Notes under the pieces: generated by a model
The model's input: only the letters and a program-made list of their open reading frames with translations
The model's database searches: none
What the model was told of the DNA's origin: nothing
Assembly: GCA_017882145.1 (NCBI GenBank)
Contig: JADGQB010000002.1
Span: 1-55,803, forward strand
DNA: 55,803 bases
DNA from: Anaerolineales bacterium
Lineage (GTDB): Bacteria; Chloroflexota; Anaerolineae; Anaerolineales; Villigracilaceae
Direction: 5' to 3'
Translations under genes and position numbers: made by a program
Shown here: positions 10,013 through 18,987 of the stretch, in pieces
Numbering within the stretch: the first letter of the stretch is position 1
Layout of the letters: every line of letters starts with the position of its first letter

Positions 10013-12812
10013 ACATTTTAAACCAGGCATAGGCACTGCCAAAACCAAGCGCGGCGCCTAACAAAACCACCCCCAGCATTCCAGACCAACCATTTCTATG
10101 CAGATAAGCAGCCGCTCCTGGCATGCGTATGGCAAGATAGGTGTAGGCCAGCAGGCCACCCAGGATAACGCACATCGCCCAGCGCATTCCCCAGCGTGTC
10201 GCTGCGAGCTTATCACCCAGCCAGTAAGCCAGGAATCCGGAAGCACACAGCACAAGTACCGCTGCCAGCCAGCCGGTAAAGCCGGGGTAGCCTTGCGCTA
10301 TAGGCGAGGAAGGGGTAGGTGTTGCAGTGGGTGTGAATGCCACTTCTGTTGGCGTGGACGTAAATTCAGGGATGGGAGTGGGTGTGACTACCGTCACACT
10401 GGACCCCTGGCTGGTGACATTCAATTGCAAGACGAGCGAGGTATTTGCCTGATCACTACTGGCACTGATCGAGAGCAGGCCGGGCCGGTCGATATTGAAC
10501 GACGCTCTTGCAACACCCTGGGTTGTTGTCGAGTTGATTTGCTGGACAACTCCACCGGTTCCATTTACTGAAACATTGAATTGAACCCCGGTTCCGTCAG
10601 GGACCTGGTGTCCGTTATGGTCAACAATGATTCCTGTACGTACCGAAAGGGTATCGCCGACGCGCAAAGAGGGGGTAGAGGTAGGTTGAACAGTCGATAC
10701 GTTTCCGGCTGAGGGGGTTGGAAGGAGTGGCAAATCCAGTAAAAGATCGATCACCTGGGATGGGTCGGGAGAGGTGGCAGAAAGTAAATCATAATTGATA
10801 CCCGTCACGGAGACGGGCAAAGTTCCGGCAGGAGAAAGTTCTCGGAAAAGCAATCTTGCAGCCACTTCCACAAATGGCGCAGATTTACTATACAAACAAT
10901 AATAAGCAGTCACCTTGGAGATATCTGTGGCGTCCAGGAAAAAGGGGGCGTTGAAAGCAAAAACGACAACGTGCTTATTACGTACCAGATCCTGGCGTTC
11001 GGTCAGGAAACGGTGCAAGAGTGTCGTCTGCGGTTGTTCCGGCTCGGCATTGAGCATATTGATAATCACCCAATTCGATTGGTTCAATGAATCTTCGAGC
11101 TCTGGATTCCCTAAACCGCCTGATAGAATCTCTGCTAATGTGTCGAACGAGTAAGAAATAAGCCGTCCGGCTATAACCTGTCCACCAGCCTGGGACCCGT
11201 AAAGCCGGAAGATTGCATTCTGCAATGCATCAACCGCCAGCATTGGCTGATCACCACAAGTGCTGCATTGGTTGCCATTACGAGTGTCGGTTAGAAAGAG
11301 GATATGATCATTTACTAATGGTGCAGTCGGAAGCACCGTTTCCAAATCCAGCTTATCCGGGCTGACGAGAGTTGCTGCTTGTCGCGCAACTTCTACAGTG
11401 ATCGCATCCGATTTCCCCAAATTCGCCAACCCGCTTTCCGGTGGGACAACCGTTGTAGAAGCGAAATCCCCGTAAACCCGGTATTTAGTGGTCAAAATGC
11501 GTAAATCTGCATCGTCCACACGTTTTGCAAAAGCTGAATCTGCAAGATATTTTTGTGTAAAGAAATCCATCGTTTGGATCACCGATGAATAATTATCCTT
11601 AACGTCGCTTGAAACGATATTTCCCATGTTTAGCAGATCATTACCTGCTAAAAAGGCGTCCAATGCCACCAAACGCGCCTGGAATGATTGGCCGCCCGGA
11701 TCATAGAAGAGCCGGACCGTCTGGCTGCCGAGGTCGTCGCTGATCATTAAGCCGCCGGCTGTGCGCCAGGATGCAAAGGCGGGTAGTGACAGGATTTGGG
11801 ATAGAGCCTGAGGATCAAAACTGACCGGGCGTGTTGTCGAACGAATGATGCCTTGAAAACCCTGATAGCGGATATGAGAGACCAGCAGACCATCCGCGAC
11901 GCTCGGCGGAGTCTGGGCATTGCCTGTTACGGCAAAAAAAGGCGCCAGCTCAATTTGTTTCAACTGTTCCAGGGACTTACGCACCGTAGCCGGTTCCTCC
12001 CCGGCAGGGCGATCGGCGCTCCCGCGACCAGGGAAATGATCGGCAATTACCGCGATTCGCCCGTTGGAACCATTATGAAGACCGGAGATATATGCACTTC
12101 CCATCGCCCCCACCCAATAAGGATTGCCTCCAAACACATTCGCGTCCAAACCGTTCGATAAAGTGGCTTCAGGTGATTCGAGTACATCCAATGATGGGCC
12201 AAAGTATAAATTAAAACCGATGCTTGAAAGCTCCTGGCCCGCCACTACACCGACTTTTTCGGCCAGAGATGGATCCCAGGTGGCACCCAGGGCCATTAAA
12301 TCGGGAAGAGGGGTAAGACCGTTTAGGATCTGGTCATTTGGATAGCCATCCCCATCCTGGGAAACACCAATAAAAAGAGGGATGTAATTTGCCGGAACAG
12401 CCGTAGGAACTGGCAATGGCGTAGGCGTACTGGTATCCGGCGTGGCAGGCTGAATTTCCGAAGCCTTTTTTTCTGCGCCCTGCAACTGTGCGATCAACTG
12501 GTAGGCAGATTTCACCGTATCCGGTGCAGCGGCAAAATTGTCATTTCCGGCGAGTAAAACCACCCCACCAACATGATATCTTGTGATCAAATCATAGATC
12601 TGGGACTGCTCGTTCATGGTTGATCCGGTAAATGCAACCAGGAACAATTGCCCGACCCTTTCCTCAGGCGTCATCTTGCCAAGCATTATTTGCGCATCTG
12701 CAGCTGCTGAACTGTTTTGATGAGCACTTGAGGCGCGCACATATTTCGCCGGACTGATGGAATACCACAACGATACCAATAAAAGCAGGGATACAAATAT
12801 TCGAATTTTCAT
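9984..12812 (-). CDS. Glycoside hydrolase family 3-like secreted/membrane protein with Ig-like domain and C-terminal TM helices
   Basis: Signal-like N-terminus. GH3/NagZ-like 'KMTPEERVGQLFLVAF', 'DHFPGRG', nucleophile-like 'GGLMISDDLGS'. Ig-like stretch, Thr/Pro linker, two hydrophobic C-terminal segments. Confidence 0.8.
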   Translation of the reverse strand: MKIRIFVSLLLLVSLWYSISPAKYVRASSAHQNSSAAADAQIMLGKMTPEERVGQLFLVAFTGSTMNEQSQIYDLITRYHVGGVVLLAGNDNFAAAPDTVKSAYQLIAQLQGAEKKASEIQPATPDTSTPTPLPVPTAVPANYIPLFIGVSQDGDGYPNDQILNGLTPLPDLMALGATWDPSLAEKVGVVAGQELSSIGFNLYFGPSLDVLESPEATLSNGLDANVFGGNPYWVGAMGSAYISGLHNGSNGRIAVIADHFPGRGSADRPAGEEPATVRKSLEQLKQIELAPFFAVTGNAQTPPSVADGLLVSHIRYQGFQGIIRSTTRPVSFDPQALSQILSLPAFASWRTAGGLMISDDLGSQTVRLFYDPGGQSFQARLVALDAFLAGNDLLNMGNIVSSDVKDNYSSVIQTMDFFTQKYLADSAFAKRVDDADLRILTTKYRVYGDFASTTVVPPESGLANLGKSDAITVEVARQAATLVSPDKLDLETVLPTAPLVNDHILFLTDTRNGNQCSTCGDQPMLAVDALQNAIFRLYGSQAGGQVIAGRLISYSFDTLAEILSGGLGNPELEDSLNQSNWVIINMLNAEPEQPQTTLLHRFLTERQDLVRNKHVVVFAFNAPFFLDATDISKVTAYYCLYSKSAPFVEVAARLLFRELSPAGTLPVSVTGINYDLLSATSPDPSQVIDLLLDLPLLPTPSAGNVSTVQPTSTPSLRVGDTLSVRTGIIVDHNGHQVPDGTGVQFNVSVNGTGGVVQQINSTTTQGVARASFNIDRPGLLSISASSDQANTSLVLQLNVTSQGSSVTVVTPTPIPEFTSTPTEVAFTPTATPTPSSPIAQGYPGFTGWLAAVLVLCASGFLAYWLGDKLAATRWGMRWAMCVILGGLLAYTYLAIRMPGAAAYLHRNGWSGMLGVVLLGAALGFGSAYAWFKMSRGSRKPPG

Positions 12813-12846
12813 GCCAAATTATGTTTCCAAAATCGCCTGGAGCGAA

Positions 12847-13596
12847 TCACGAGCTTCTTCCCAGCAGGCGCAGTGCCAGCTCCGGATCGTCGGTGAAAAT
12901 GGCATCCACTCCAAGGCCAATCATACGCTTTAGATCCTGCTCAGCATTAACCGTCCAGACCTGCACACGCTTTCCACCGGCATGAACTCGATCAACCAAT
13001 CCGGGATTAACGTTCGTGAAGTGTGGGTGCAGAGCGAAATAATCACCACGCCAACCATAGTTCCGTCCCCAGAATCCCAACCAGTTTTTCATCGTCAAGA
13101 GTCCTTGCGGGACTTCAGGTAAAAGCAAGCGGGCTTTTCTCAAATTGCGGGGGAAAAAAGAGGAAAATAGCATTCGGTCCTGCAATCCGTGTTTCCTGAC
13201 TTTTTCAACCACCTTCGATACCAGGTCATCTGCGGGAGTGGCATAGTTGGTCAGTTCGACATCTATATGCAGCTGCTTGCCTGCTGTCTCGAATACCTCA
13301 TCCAGGGTTGGAATGCATTCGCCACGGAACTTCTCAGAAAACCATGTCCCCGCATCAAGATCTCGCAACGATGCAAAGGAGTGTTCCGATATTTTGCCTG
13401 TCCCATTCGTAGTGCGCTCAACCCTACGATCATGATGAACAATGATTTGTCCATCCGAGGATAATTTCACATCGAATTCAATGGCATCTGCACCTATTTC
13501 GATTGCCGATCTAAAGGCTGCCAACGTGTTCTCCGGAGCATGGGTTTTGTCACCACGATGCGCGATCACGATTGGGCAAGGTAAATCCATCCACAT
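12847..13596 (-). CDS. Glycerophosphodiester phosphodiesterase family protein
   Basis: 'IAHRGDKTHAPENTLAAFRSAIEIGADAIEFDVKLSSDGQIIVHHDRRVERTTNGTG'. Confidence 0.93.
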   Translation of the reverse strand: MWMDLPCPIVIAHRGDKTHAPENTLAAFRSAIEIGADAIEFDVKLSSDGQIIVHHDRRVERTTNGTGKISEHSFASLRDLDAGTWFSEKFRGECIPTLDEVFETAGKQLHIDVELTNYATPADDLVSKVVEKVRKHGLQDRMLFSSFFPRNLRKARLLLPEVPQGLLTMKNWLGFWGRNYGWRGDYFALHPHFTNVNPGLVDRVHAGGKRVQVWTVNAEQDLKRMIGLGVDAIFTDDPELALRLLGRSS

Positions 13597-13598
13597 AA

Positions 13599-14936
13599 TT
13601 AAATATCAACAAAATAAGCCTGCGCAGAACGATCAATCATATCTTTGTTCATGGCTGGTTCTATGGCTAGATAGCGGGCAATATCGAGCATCTGGTCACA
13701 CAAATCACGCGGGTGAGAAGCGCGCAGTTTACGATTCCGTTTGATATAGTACTCCTGAAGCAGGTAAGCCAGCGCCTGGTCGCTGTATGGGACCCCCTTT
13801 TGCTGGGAAACTCGCTTGAAGATTTCGCGATAATCCTCGTATGTAGGATCGGTTATTTCGATCTTGTGCCGGAGCCGGCGCAGGAAGGCTTCATCCACCA
13901 GGTCGCGCGGTGGCAGGTTGGTTGAAAAAACCACAAGAACATCGAACGGGATTTCGATTTTACGGCCAGTGTGAAGGGTCAGGTAATCTACCCGGTTTTC
14001 AAGCGGAACAACCCAGCGGTTCAGCAAATCACGCGGCCGGACCTGCTGCCTGCCGAAATCATCGATCAAGAGAATCCCACCATTCGCTTTGACCTGGAAG
14101 GGTGCTTCGTAAAACTTGTTGGTATCGTCAAAGACGAGGTCAAGACCTGCCAGAGTTAATTCGCCTCCAACCATGATAAATGGTCTGCGAATTTTGACCC
14201 ACCGTGGATCGCGCCGACCACCACTTCTTAAGCCGCCGGTACCATTTGTGGCAGTATCCGTTATAGGGACGCGTTGATGGTTCACCGAATCGTACAGTTT
14301 TATCACTTGCCCACCCAGATAAAGCGCAAATGGAATGTACATTACCTGACTCAGCACCAGGTTCCCAAATGCCTTGGCAACGCTGGTTTTCCCATTGCCG
14401 GGAGGGCCATAAAGGAAGATGGATGACCCGGAGTTGAGCGCTGGGCCAAGTCGTTGAAAAGTAGTTTCGGATAGCACCAGGTTGGAAAGGATCTGCCGCA
14501 TTGTCCGGCTTGTTATCGCCACCCGTCCACGACTCTGGCGACGGATGGATTCGTTATATACATCAATCGGTACGGGCGCAGGCCCGGCATACTGGCTGCG
14601 GTCCAGGGCTTCACGGGCTCGCATAATCCCGGCGATGGTAATGGCGTACATGTAGGAACCTTCACCCAGGCCAACTTGCGAGGATTTTACCTCAATAAGC
14701 TTTTCGCGCTTGAGCGACTCAAGAATTTGATCGACAATCCCAGCAAAAGGCAGGGCAAGTTCTTCTGCAGCCCGAAAACCGCTTAGGTACCCTTGATAGT
14801 AAAATATTTTCAATGTCAGATCCTGTAGCCATAAAAGAGACAGACCGGTATCCTCCAATTTGGTTATCGGTGGAGGAAAGAAAGGTGAGCCTTGGGCCGC
14901 AGGCGTTCCCTGATTTTGTGAGGCCGTATTTATCAT
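13599..14936 (-). CDS. AAA+ ATPase with N-terminal winged-helix-like region
   Basis: Walker A 'LYGPPGNGKTSVAKA', Walker B-like 'GGILLIDDFGRQ', sensor 'VVFSTNLPP', 'FLRRLRHKIEI'. Confidence 0.8.
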   Translation of the reverse strand: MINTASQNQGTPAAQGSPFFPPPITKLEDTGLSLLWLQDLTLKIFYYQGYLSGFRAAEELALPFAGIVDQILESLKREKLIEVKSSQVGLGEGSYMYAITIAGIMRAREALDRSQYAGPAPVPIDVYNESIRRQSRGRVAITSRTMRQILSNLVLSETTFQRLGPALNSGSSIFLYGPPGNGKTSVAKAFGNLVLSQVMYIPFALYLGGQVIKLYDSVNHQRVPITDTATNGTGGLRSGGRRDPRWVKIRRPFIMVGGELTLAGLDLVFDDTNKFYEAPFQVKANGGILLIDDFGRQQVRPRDLLNRWVVPLENRVDYLTLHTGRKIEIPFDVLVVFSTNLPPRDLVDEAFLRRLRHKIEITDPTYEDYREIFKRVSQQKGVPYSDQALAYLLQEYYIKRNRKLRASHPRDLCDQMLDIARYLAIEPAMNKDMIDRSAQAYFVDI

Positions 14937-15105
14937 ATATCAACTCCCTGGTTTGCAGAAGTTCAATGAATTACCAACTGCTCCATTCCAGAATAATAAA
15001 TCAGACAGGCCGTTTGGATCCTCTCTGGAACAGATCCAATACAAACAAAGATTGGCTTGAGTATAAACTATTAATAGACCTTGGCGAAGTAACTTTTCGA
15101 TAGTG

Positions 15106-15903
15106 TTAGGCCGGAAGCAGGTCTCTCAATTGGCGCAGTACGTAAGTCGGCCGGATAGGCGAGTCTGCCAGGGCAGATTCAGAAGTGGCACCGGTTAGCA
15201 TCAGTGCAGCCGACATACCTGCGTGCAAGCCCATAAGCACATCCGTCTCCAGGCGGTCGCCGGTCATCAGGCAATCTCCAGCCGGCAGGTTCGCCAGGTT
15301 CAGGGCAGCTTCGATCATGTAATGCGAGGGCTTTCCAACCACGGCCTCAACCTGTGTATTTGTACAGGCCTCAATGGCTGCAATGATGGCCGCACAGTCT
15401 GGCTCACCGCCTGATGGCACTGGGCAATAACGGTCCGGGTTGGTGGCAAAGAAGCGCGCCCCTGCCCGGATGGCGTCAAAAGCGATCTGAAGCTTGCGGT
15501 AAACAAAGGTGCGGTCGAAGCTGGCAATCACTGCATCCACGTTGTGTGCCTGCTCTGTCAGTTCGAACCCCCCCCGTCGCAATTCAGCACAAAGCGGCTC
15601 CTCGCCGACAACGAACAGGCGGGCGCCTGGCATGCGTTTCTTCAGAAAATCCACCATTACAAGCGTTGAATTCAAAATGTCGTCAACTGAGGTCGGCACA
15701 CCCAGACGGGTAAGCTTGGCTGCATACTCTTCACGCCCATGCGTGGGGTTGTTGGAGATGTAGATTGTGCGTAAGCCGCGGCTCCGCAGCACCGCCAGGG
15801 TTTCGCCCGCCGTGGGGAGCAATGCATCTCCAAGGTAAACTGTTCCGTCAAGGTCAAAAATATAGCCGGAAAAGAATCGTGTTGGGGTGGGTAAATTGCT
15901 CAA
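15106..15903 (-). CDS. HAD-IIA family hydrolase (NagD/4-nitrophenylphosphatase-like)
   Basis: 'GYIFDLDGTVYLGDALLP', 'YISNNPTHGREEYAAKL', 'VEAVVGKPSHYMIEAAL', 'CLMTGDRLETDVLMGLHAGM'. Confidence 0.9.
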   Translation of the reverse strand: MSNLPTPTRFFSGYIFDLDGTVYLGDALLPTAGETLAVLRSRGLRTIYISNNPTHGREEYAAKLTRLGVPTSVDDILNSTLVMVDFLKKRMPGARLFVVGEEPLCAELRRGGFELTEQAHNVDAVIASFDRTFVYRKLQIAFDAIRAGARFFATNPDRYCPVPSGGEPDCAAIIAAIEACTNTQVEAVVGKPSHYMIEAALNLANLPAGDCLMTGDRLETDVLMGLHAGMSAALMLTGATSESALADSPIRPTYVLRQLRDLLPA

Positions 15904-16838
15904 CGCATTCCGCCGATTGTCGCGCGAATAACCTTATAACCTTCCTTTTCGAAAGCGGACGCGACCTTATCCTGGAGTTTTTCTCCGGGAGTCAAAGCGA
16001 CCATATAGCCTCCCCTGCCCCCTCCTGTGACTTTCGCGCCAAAAGCCCCATTATCGAGGGCCTTCTTGCACAGGTGATCTAGGATTTCGTGAGACATTTC
16101 CATTTCCACCAGGATTTTGTGATTTTCCGACATGATCCTTCCCACGTTTTCCAGGTCGCCAGCTTCAAGCACCTTTTTCATTTCATAGGCCTGGTTAGTG
16201 ATCGCCTTGAGACGAGACCAATAAAGTTCCGGATTATCCTTCTTTTGCTGCTCGGTAAAGACGTCCAGCAGCGCCGTATTTGCTGTAATACCGCTGTTTG
16301 CCAGTACTATCTCAAAAGGTTTCGGGGTGGGTATCTTTTCAAAGTTTTGTTGCTTATTTTTAAGATAGAAAAGAAGAAGACCGCCATAAGTTGAGGCCGT
16401 ATTATCAACCCCACTTGCTATCCCATGGTATGGAAACTCTCCCTGCCAGGCAACCCGGTTGATCTCCTCGATCGAATAGCCCAAATTGAACTCCTCATTC
16501 AATGCGCGCGCCAGCGAAACGCAGCTGGCTGCGCTTGCCCCTACCCCACTTCCAGCTAATAAGCTCCCACCAACTGAGATCTTGATTGGATTATTTTTGA
16601 CATCAATATTCATTACTTCAAGAATCCTATCAATTGAGCGAGCCTGTTGTTCCTTTTTCTTTTCCTTATATCCGGGAACCTCGATCCGGTTATCTTCCAA
16701 GATCCACCCTTCGCCTTCGGTTTTTTCGACCGTTGTAACCGTTTCGAAGGAAATTGCCGAGACAATTGCCGGAACTTCTTCCAGAACAAATTGATCCCCA
16801 ATTAAGATCGTCTTACCAAAACCAGTTCCACTAGCCAT
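15900..16838 (-). CDS. GHMP kinase, mevalonate kinase-like
   Basis: 'GKTILIGDQFVLEEVPAIVSAI', 'LLAGSGVGASAASCVSLARALN', 'GVDNTASTYGGLLLFY', 'GAFGAKVTGGGRGGYMVAL'. Confidence 0.8.
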   Translation of the reverse strand: MASGTGFGKTILIGDQFVLEEVPAIVSAISFETVTTVEKTEGEGWILEDNRIEVPGYKEKKKEQQARSIDRILEVMNIDVKNNPIKISVGGSLLAGSGVGASAASCVSLARALNEEFNLGYSIEEINRVAWQGEFPYHGIASGVDNTASTYGGLLLFYLKNKQQNFEKIPTPKPFEIVLANSGITANTALLDVFTEQQKKDNPELYWSRLKAITNQAYEMKKVLEAGDLENVGRIMSENHKILVEMEMSHEILDHLCKKALDNGAFGAKVTGGGRGGYMVALTPGEKLQDKVASAFEKEGYKVIRATIGGMR

Positions 16839-18048
16839 GCGATTCTCCTTTTAGAATTTTTTCCATTTCATCGATCAGGTTTTCTTCTTTACCTATGGCC
16901 ACTGTGGTGGCTGCCGTTAGGCTATGACAGGCATCAGAAAACCCTCCTAGTCTGTTCGTTGCTTCAGGAAGTAATATATTGAGTCCCATTGCTCTTCCCG
17001 CCCTGATTTCTCCTTCCATATAAGATGAAACTCGCATGGAAATCTTTACCTGGTTAAACGTTATGGCGTCGAAGCCAGGGATTTCATCAGGGATGATCTG
17101 GAATCCTGCGATATATTTCTGCGGATCTATATATTTAGTATCCTTGATTGCATCACAGAACGCACCGATCATTTTTACTCCCATCGGAAACAGGCGTTTT
17201 TCAACGTGAAACCATTGGATATGAGGCGCTTGAGACAAACCTCCGGCTTGAAGCCTTGCGATCTCTTCGTTAAATATCCTCGTCCTGATTGCCTTTAATT
17301 CATCCACCATCCGGTCTGACTCTGGTGAGACTCCTTCAAGGCAGACATTAATCCCCATATCCGGTCCTTTTTGGTAATAGCCTACTCCTCCCAATATATC
17401 CAGATAATCTCCGAATTCAATAACGGGGATGTCACCATTGGGACCTTTTAGCAGGTATAGCTCCCCGCCCTTGTTTTCTCTGATCTCGATCTTGCCTTGT
17501 TTTACGGCTTCCAGTGCAGCATCCCGGTTTTGGCTCACCAATCGTCCATCCACAAAAAAACCGTCCCCCACCGCGCCCACGGCTGCGATATAGGCCATGT
17601 CGCAATTTACCGGATCCATGGTCTTTGCATATAGATAACAGGTTGTAGATGCGGATATATCCCGATCCCCTTTCAAACCAAATAAATCCGGGTCAAGGTT
17701 GAGAACTCTCGCATCGGTCGAAGCTTCTGCAACATGGTGGTCCAGGATCAGTGTCAGGTTTCTACCCTGGTTTAATTCGGATATCAACGGCGCGATTCTC
17801 CCCGCAAAATCGGCAAAAACGATAAGGCCTCCCTCCTGTTCGAAAACCTTTTTTAATACCGCCGGATAAGGCTTTTCCAGGCAGAAGCGACGTACCTCAT
17901 ATCCCTGCCTTTCAAAAGCACGTGTGAGTATGGCCCCGGAACTAAGTCCATCGGAATCGTTGTGGTGGAAGATCTGAACGGTCTTTTGAGGACAATTCTT
18001 GACTTCCAAAATTGCCTGTTGCATGGCATTGATTAAGGTATTCAACAT
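16831..18048 (-). CDS. DHH-family phosphoesterase (RecJ-like superfamily, distinct from the recJ at 18988)
   Basis: 'VQIFHHNDSDGLSSGAILTRAF', 'LIVFADFAGR', 'LTLILDHHVAEAS' DHH-type motifs. Confidence 0.8.
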   Translation of the reverse strand: MLNTLINAMQQAILEVKNCPQKTVQIFHHNDSDGLSSGAILTRAFERQGYEVRRFCLEKPYPAVLKKVFEQEGGLIVFADFAGRIAPLISELNQGRNLTLILDHHVAEASTDARVLNLDPDLFGLKGDRDISASTTCYLYAKTMDPVNCDMAYIAAVGAVGDGFFVDGRLVSQNRDAALEAVKQGKIEIRENKGGELYLLKGPNGDIPVIEFGDYLDILGGVGYYQKGPDMGINVCLEGVSPESDRMVDELKAIRTRIFNEEIARLQAGGLSQAPHIQWFHVEKRLFPMGVKMIGAFCDAIKDTKYIDPQKYIAGFQIIPDEIPGFDAITFNQVKISMRVSSYMEGEIRAGRAMGLNILLPEATNRLGGFSDACHSLTAATTVAIGKEENLIDEMEKILKGESHG

Positions 18049-18253
18049 TATTCTCCAATACTACACGAATAACTGATGATTTCTAAGAAATCTCGATCAA
18101 AAACCGAAGCAACTAAAATGGAAAATCTTGGGTGTAATCTCAAATCGCGACCAGGAAAGGAGATGAATTCGTATTGCCGAGATCGGAAGTAATTATACTA
18201 TTCACAATTGGGATTCGGACTTTTTCACCCTGCATTTCGAATATAATTCGATT

Positions 18254-18937
18254 ATGAACCTTTCAGTAATTATTCCTATTTTCAACGAAGTCAAGACGAT
18301 TCAGACCATTCTTGCTCGCGTTCTGGCGACCGGGCGGATCAATGAAATCATTTTGGTGGATGACGGCTCAAAGGACGGTACCCGCGCCTTGCTGGCGACA
18401 TTGGATGGTCGCCAGGGCATCCGCGTAATACTTCACGAGCTGAACCAGGGAAAAGGCGCAGCTGTTCGTACGGGTATTGCCGCTGCGACCGGTGACGTAA
18501 TTCTTATCCAGGATGCCGACCTGGAATATGATCCGCGTGATTATCCCGTATTACTCAAGCCAATCGAAGAGGGTCTGGCAGATGTGGTTTACGGTTCGCG
18601 CTTCCTCGGTGGACCAAGGCGTGCGGTAATGTTTTGGCATATGATCGCCAACAAAATGCTCACATTTGCCACAAATATACTCTATAACACAATCCTGAGT
18701 GATATGGAGACCGGTTATAAAGTTTTTCGTCGTGAAGTATTGCAGGGAATTGTATTGCGGGCCAATCGCTTTGATTTCGAGCCAGAATTTACCGCCAAAA
18801 TATTGAAAAACAAAGCATGCATTTATGAAGTGCCGATTTCATTTAATCCACGCAGTTATGCAGAAGGCAAGAAAATCAAAATGAAGGATGCTTTTATAGC
18901 CATCTGGGCATTGCTAAAATACAGATTCGTAGATTAA
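18254..18937 (+). CDS. Family 2 glycosyltransferase (polyprenyl-phosphate glycosyltransferase-like)
   Basis: '[21 protein letters not shown]', '[12 protein letters not shown]', '[13 protein letters not shown]', '[20 protein letters not shown]'. Confidence 0.92.
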   Translation: MNLSVIIPIFNEVKTIQTILARVLATGRINEIILVDDGSKDGTRALLATLDGRQGIRVILHELNQGKGAAVRTGIAAATGDVILIQDADLEYDPRDYPVLLKPIEEGLADVVYGSRFLGGPRRAVMFWHMIANKMLTFATNILYNTILSDMETGYKVFRREVLQGIVLRANRFDFEPEFTAKILKNKACIYEVPISFNPRSYAEGKKIKMKDAFIAIWALLKYRFVD

Positions 18938-18951
18938 CTTTTAGAATAACG

Positions 18952-18983
18952 AACGCCTCCCCATCTGGAAAGGGAGGCGTTTT
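18952..18983. terminator. Bidirectional terminator between convergent genes
   Basis: AACGCCTCCC-catctggaaa-GGGAGGCGTT followed by T residues. Confidence 0.8.
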
Positions 18984-18987
18984 GCAA

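Noticed and set aside
14937-15105. Plus-strand ORF 14813..15103 as a gene
   Set aside because: Overlaps the AAA gene start on the other strand, no RBS or motif; the gap is better read as intergenic.
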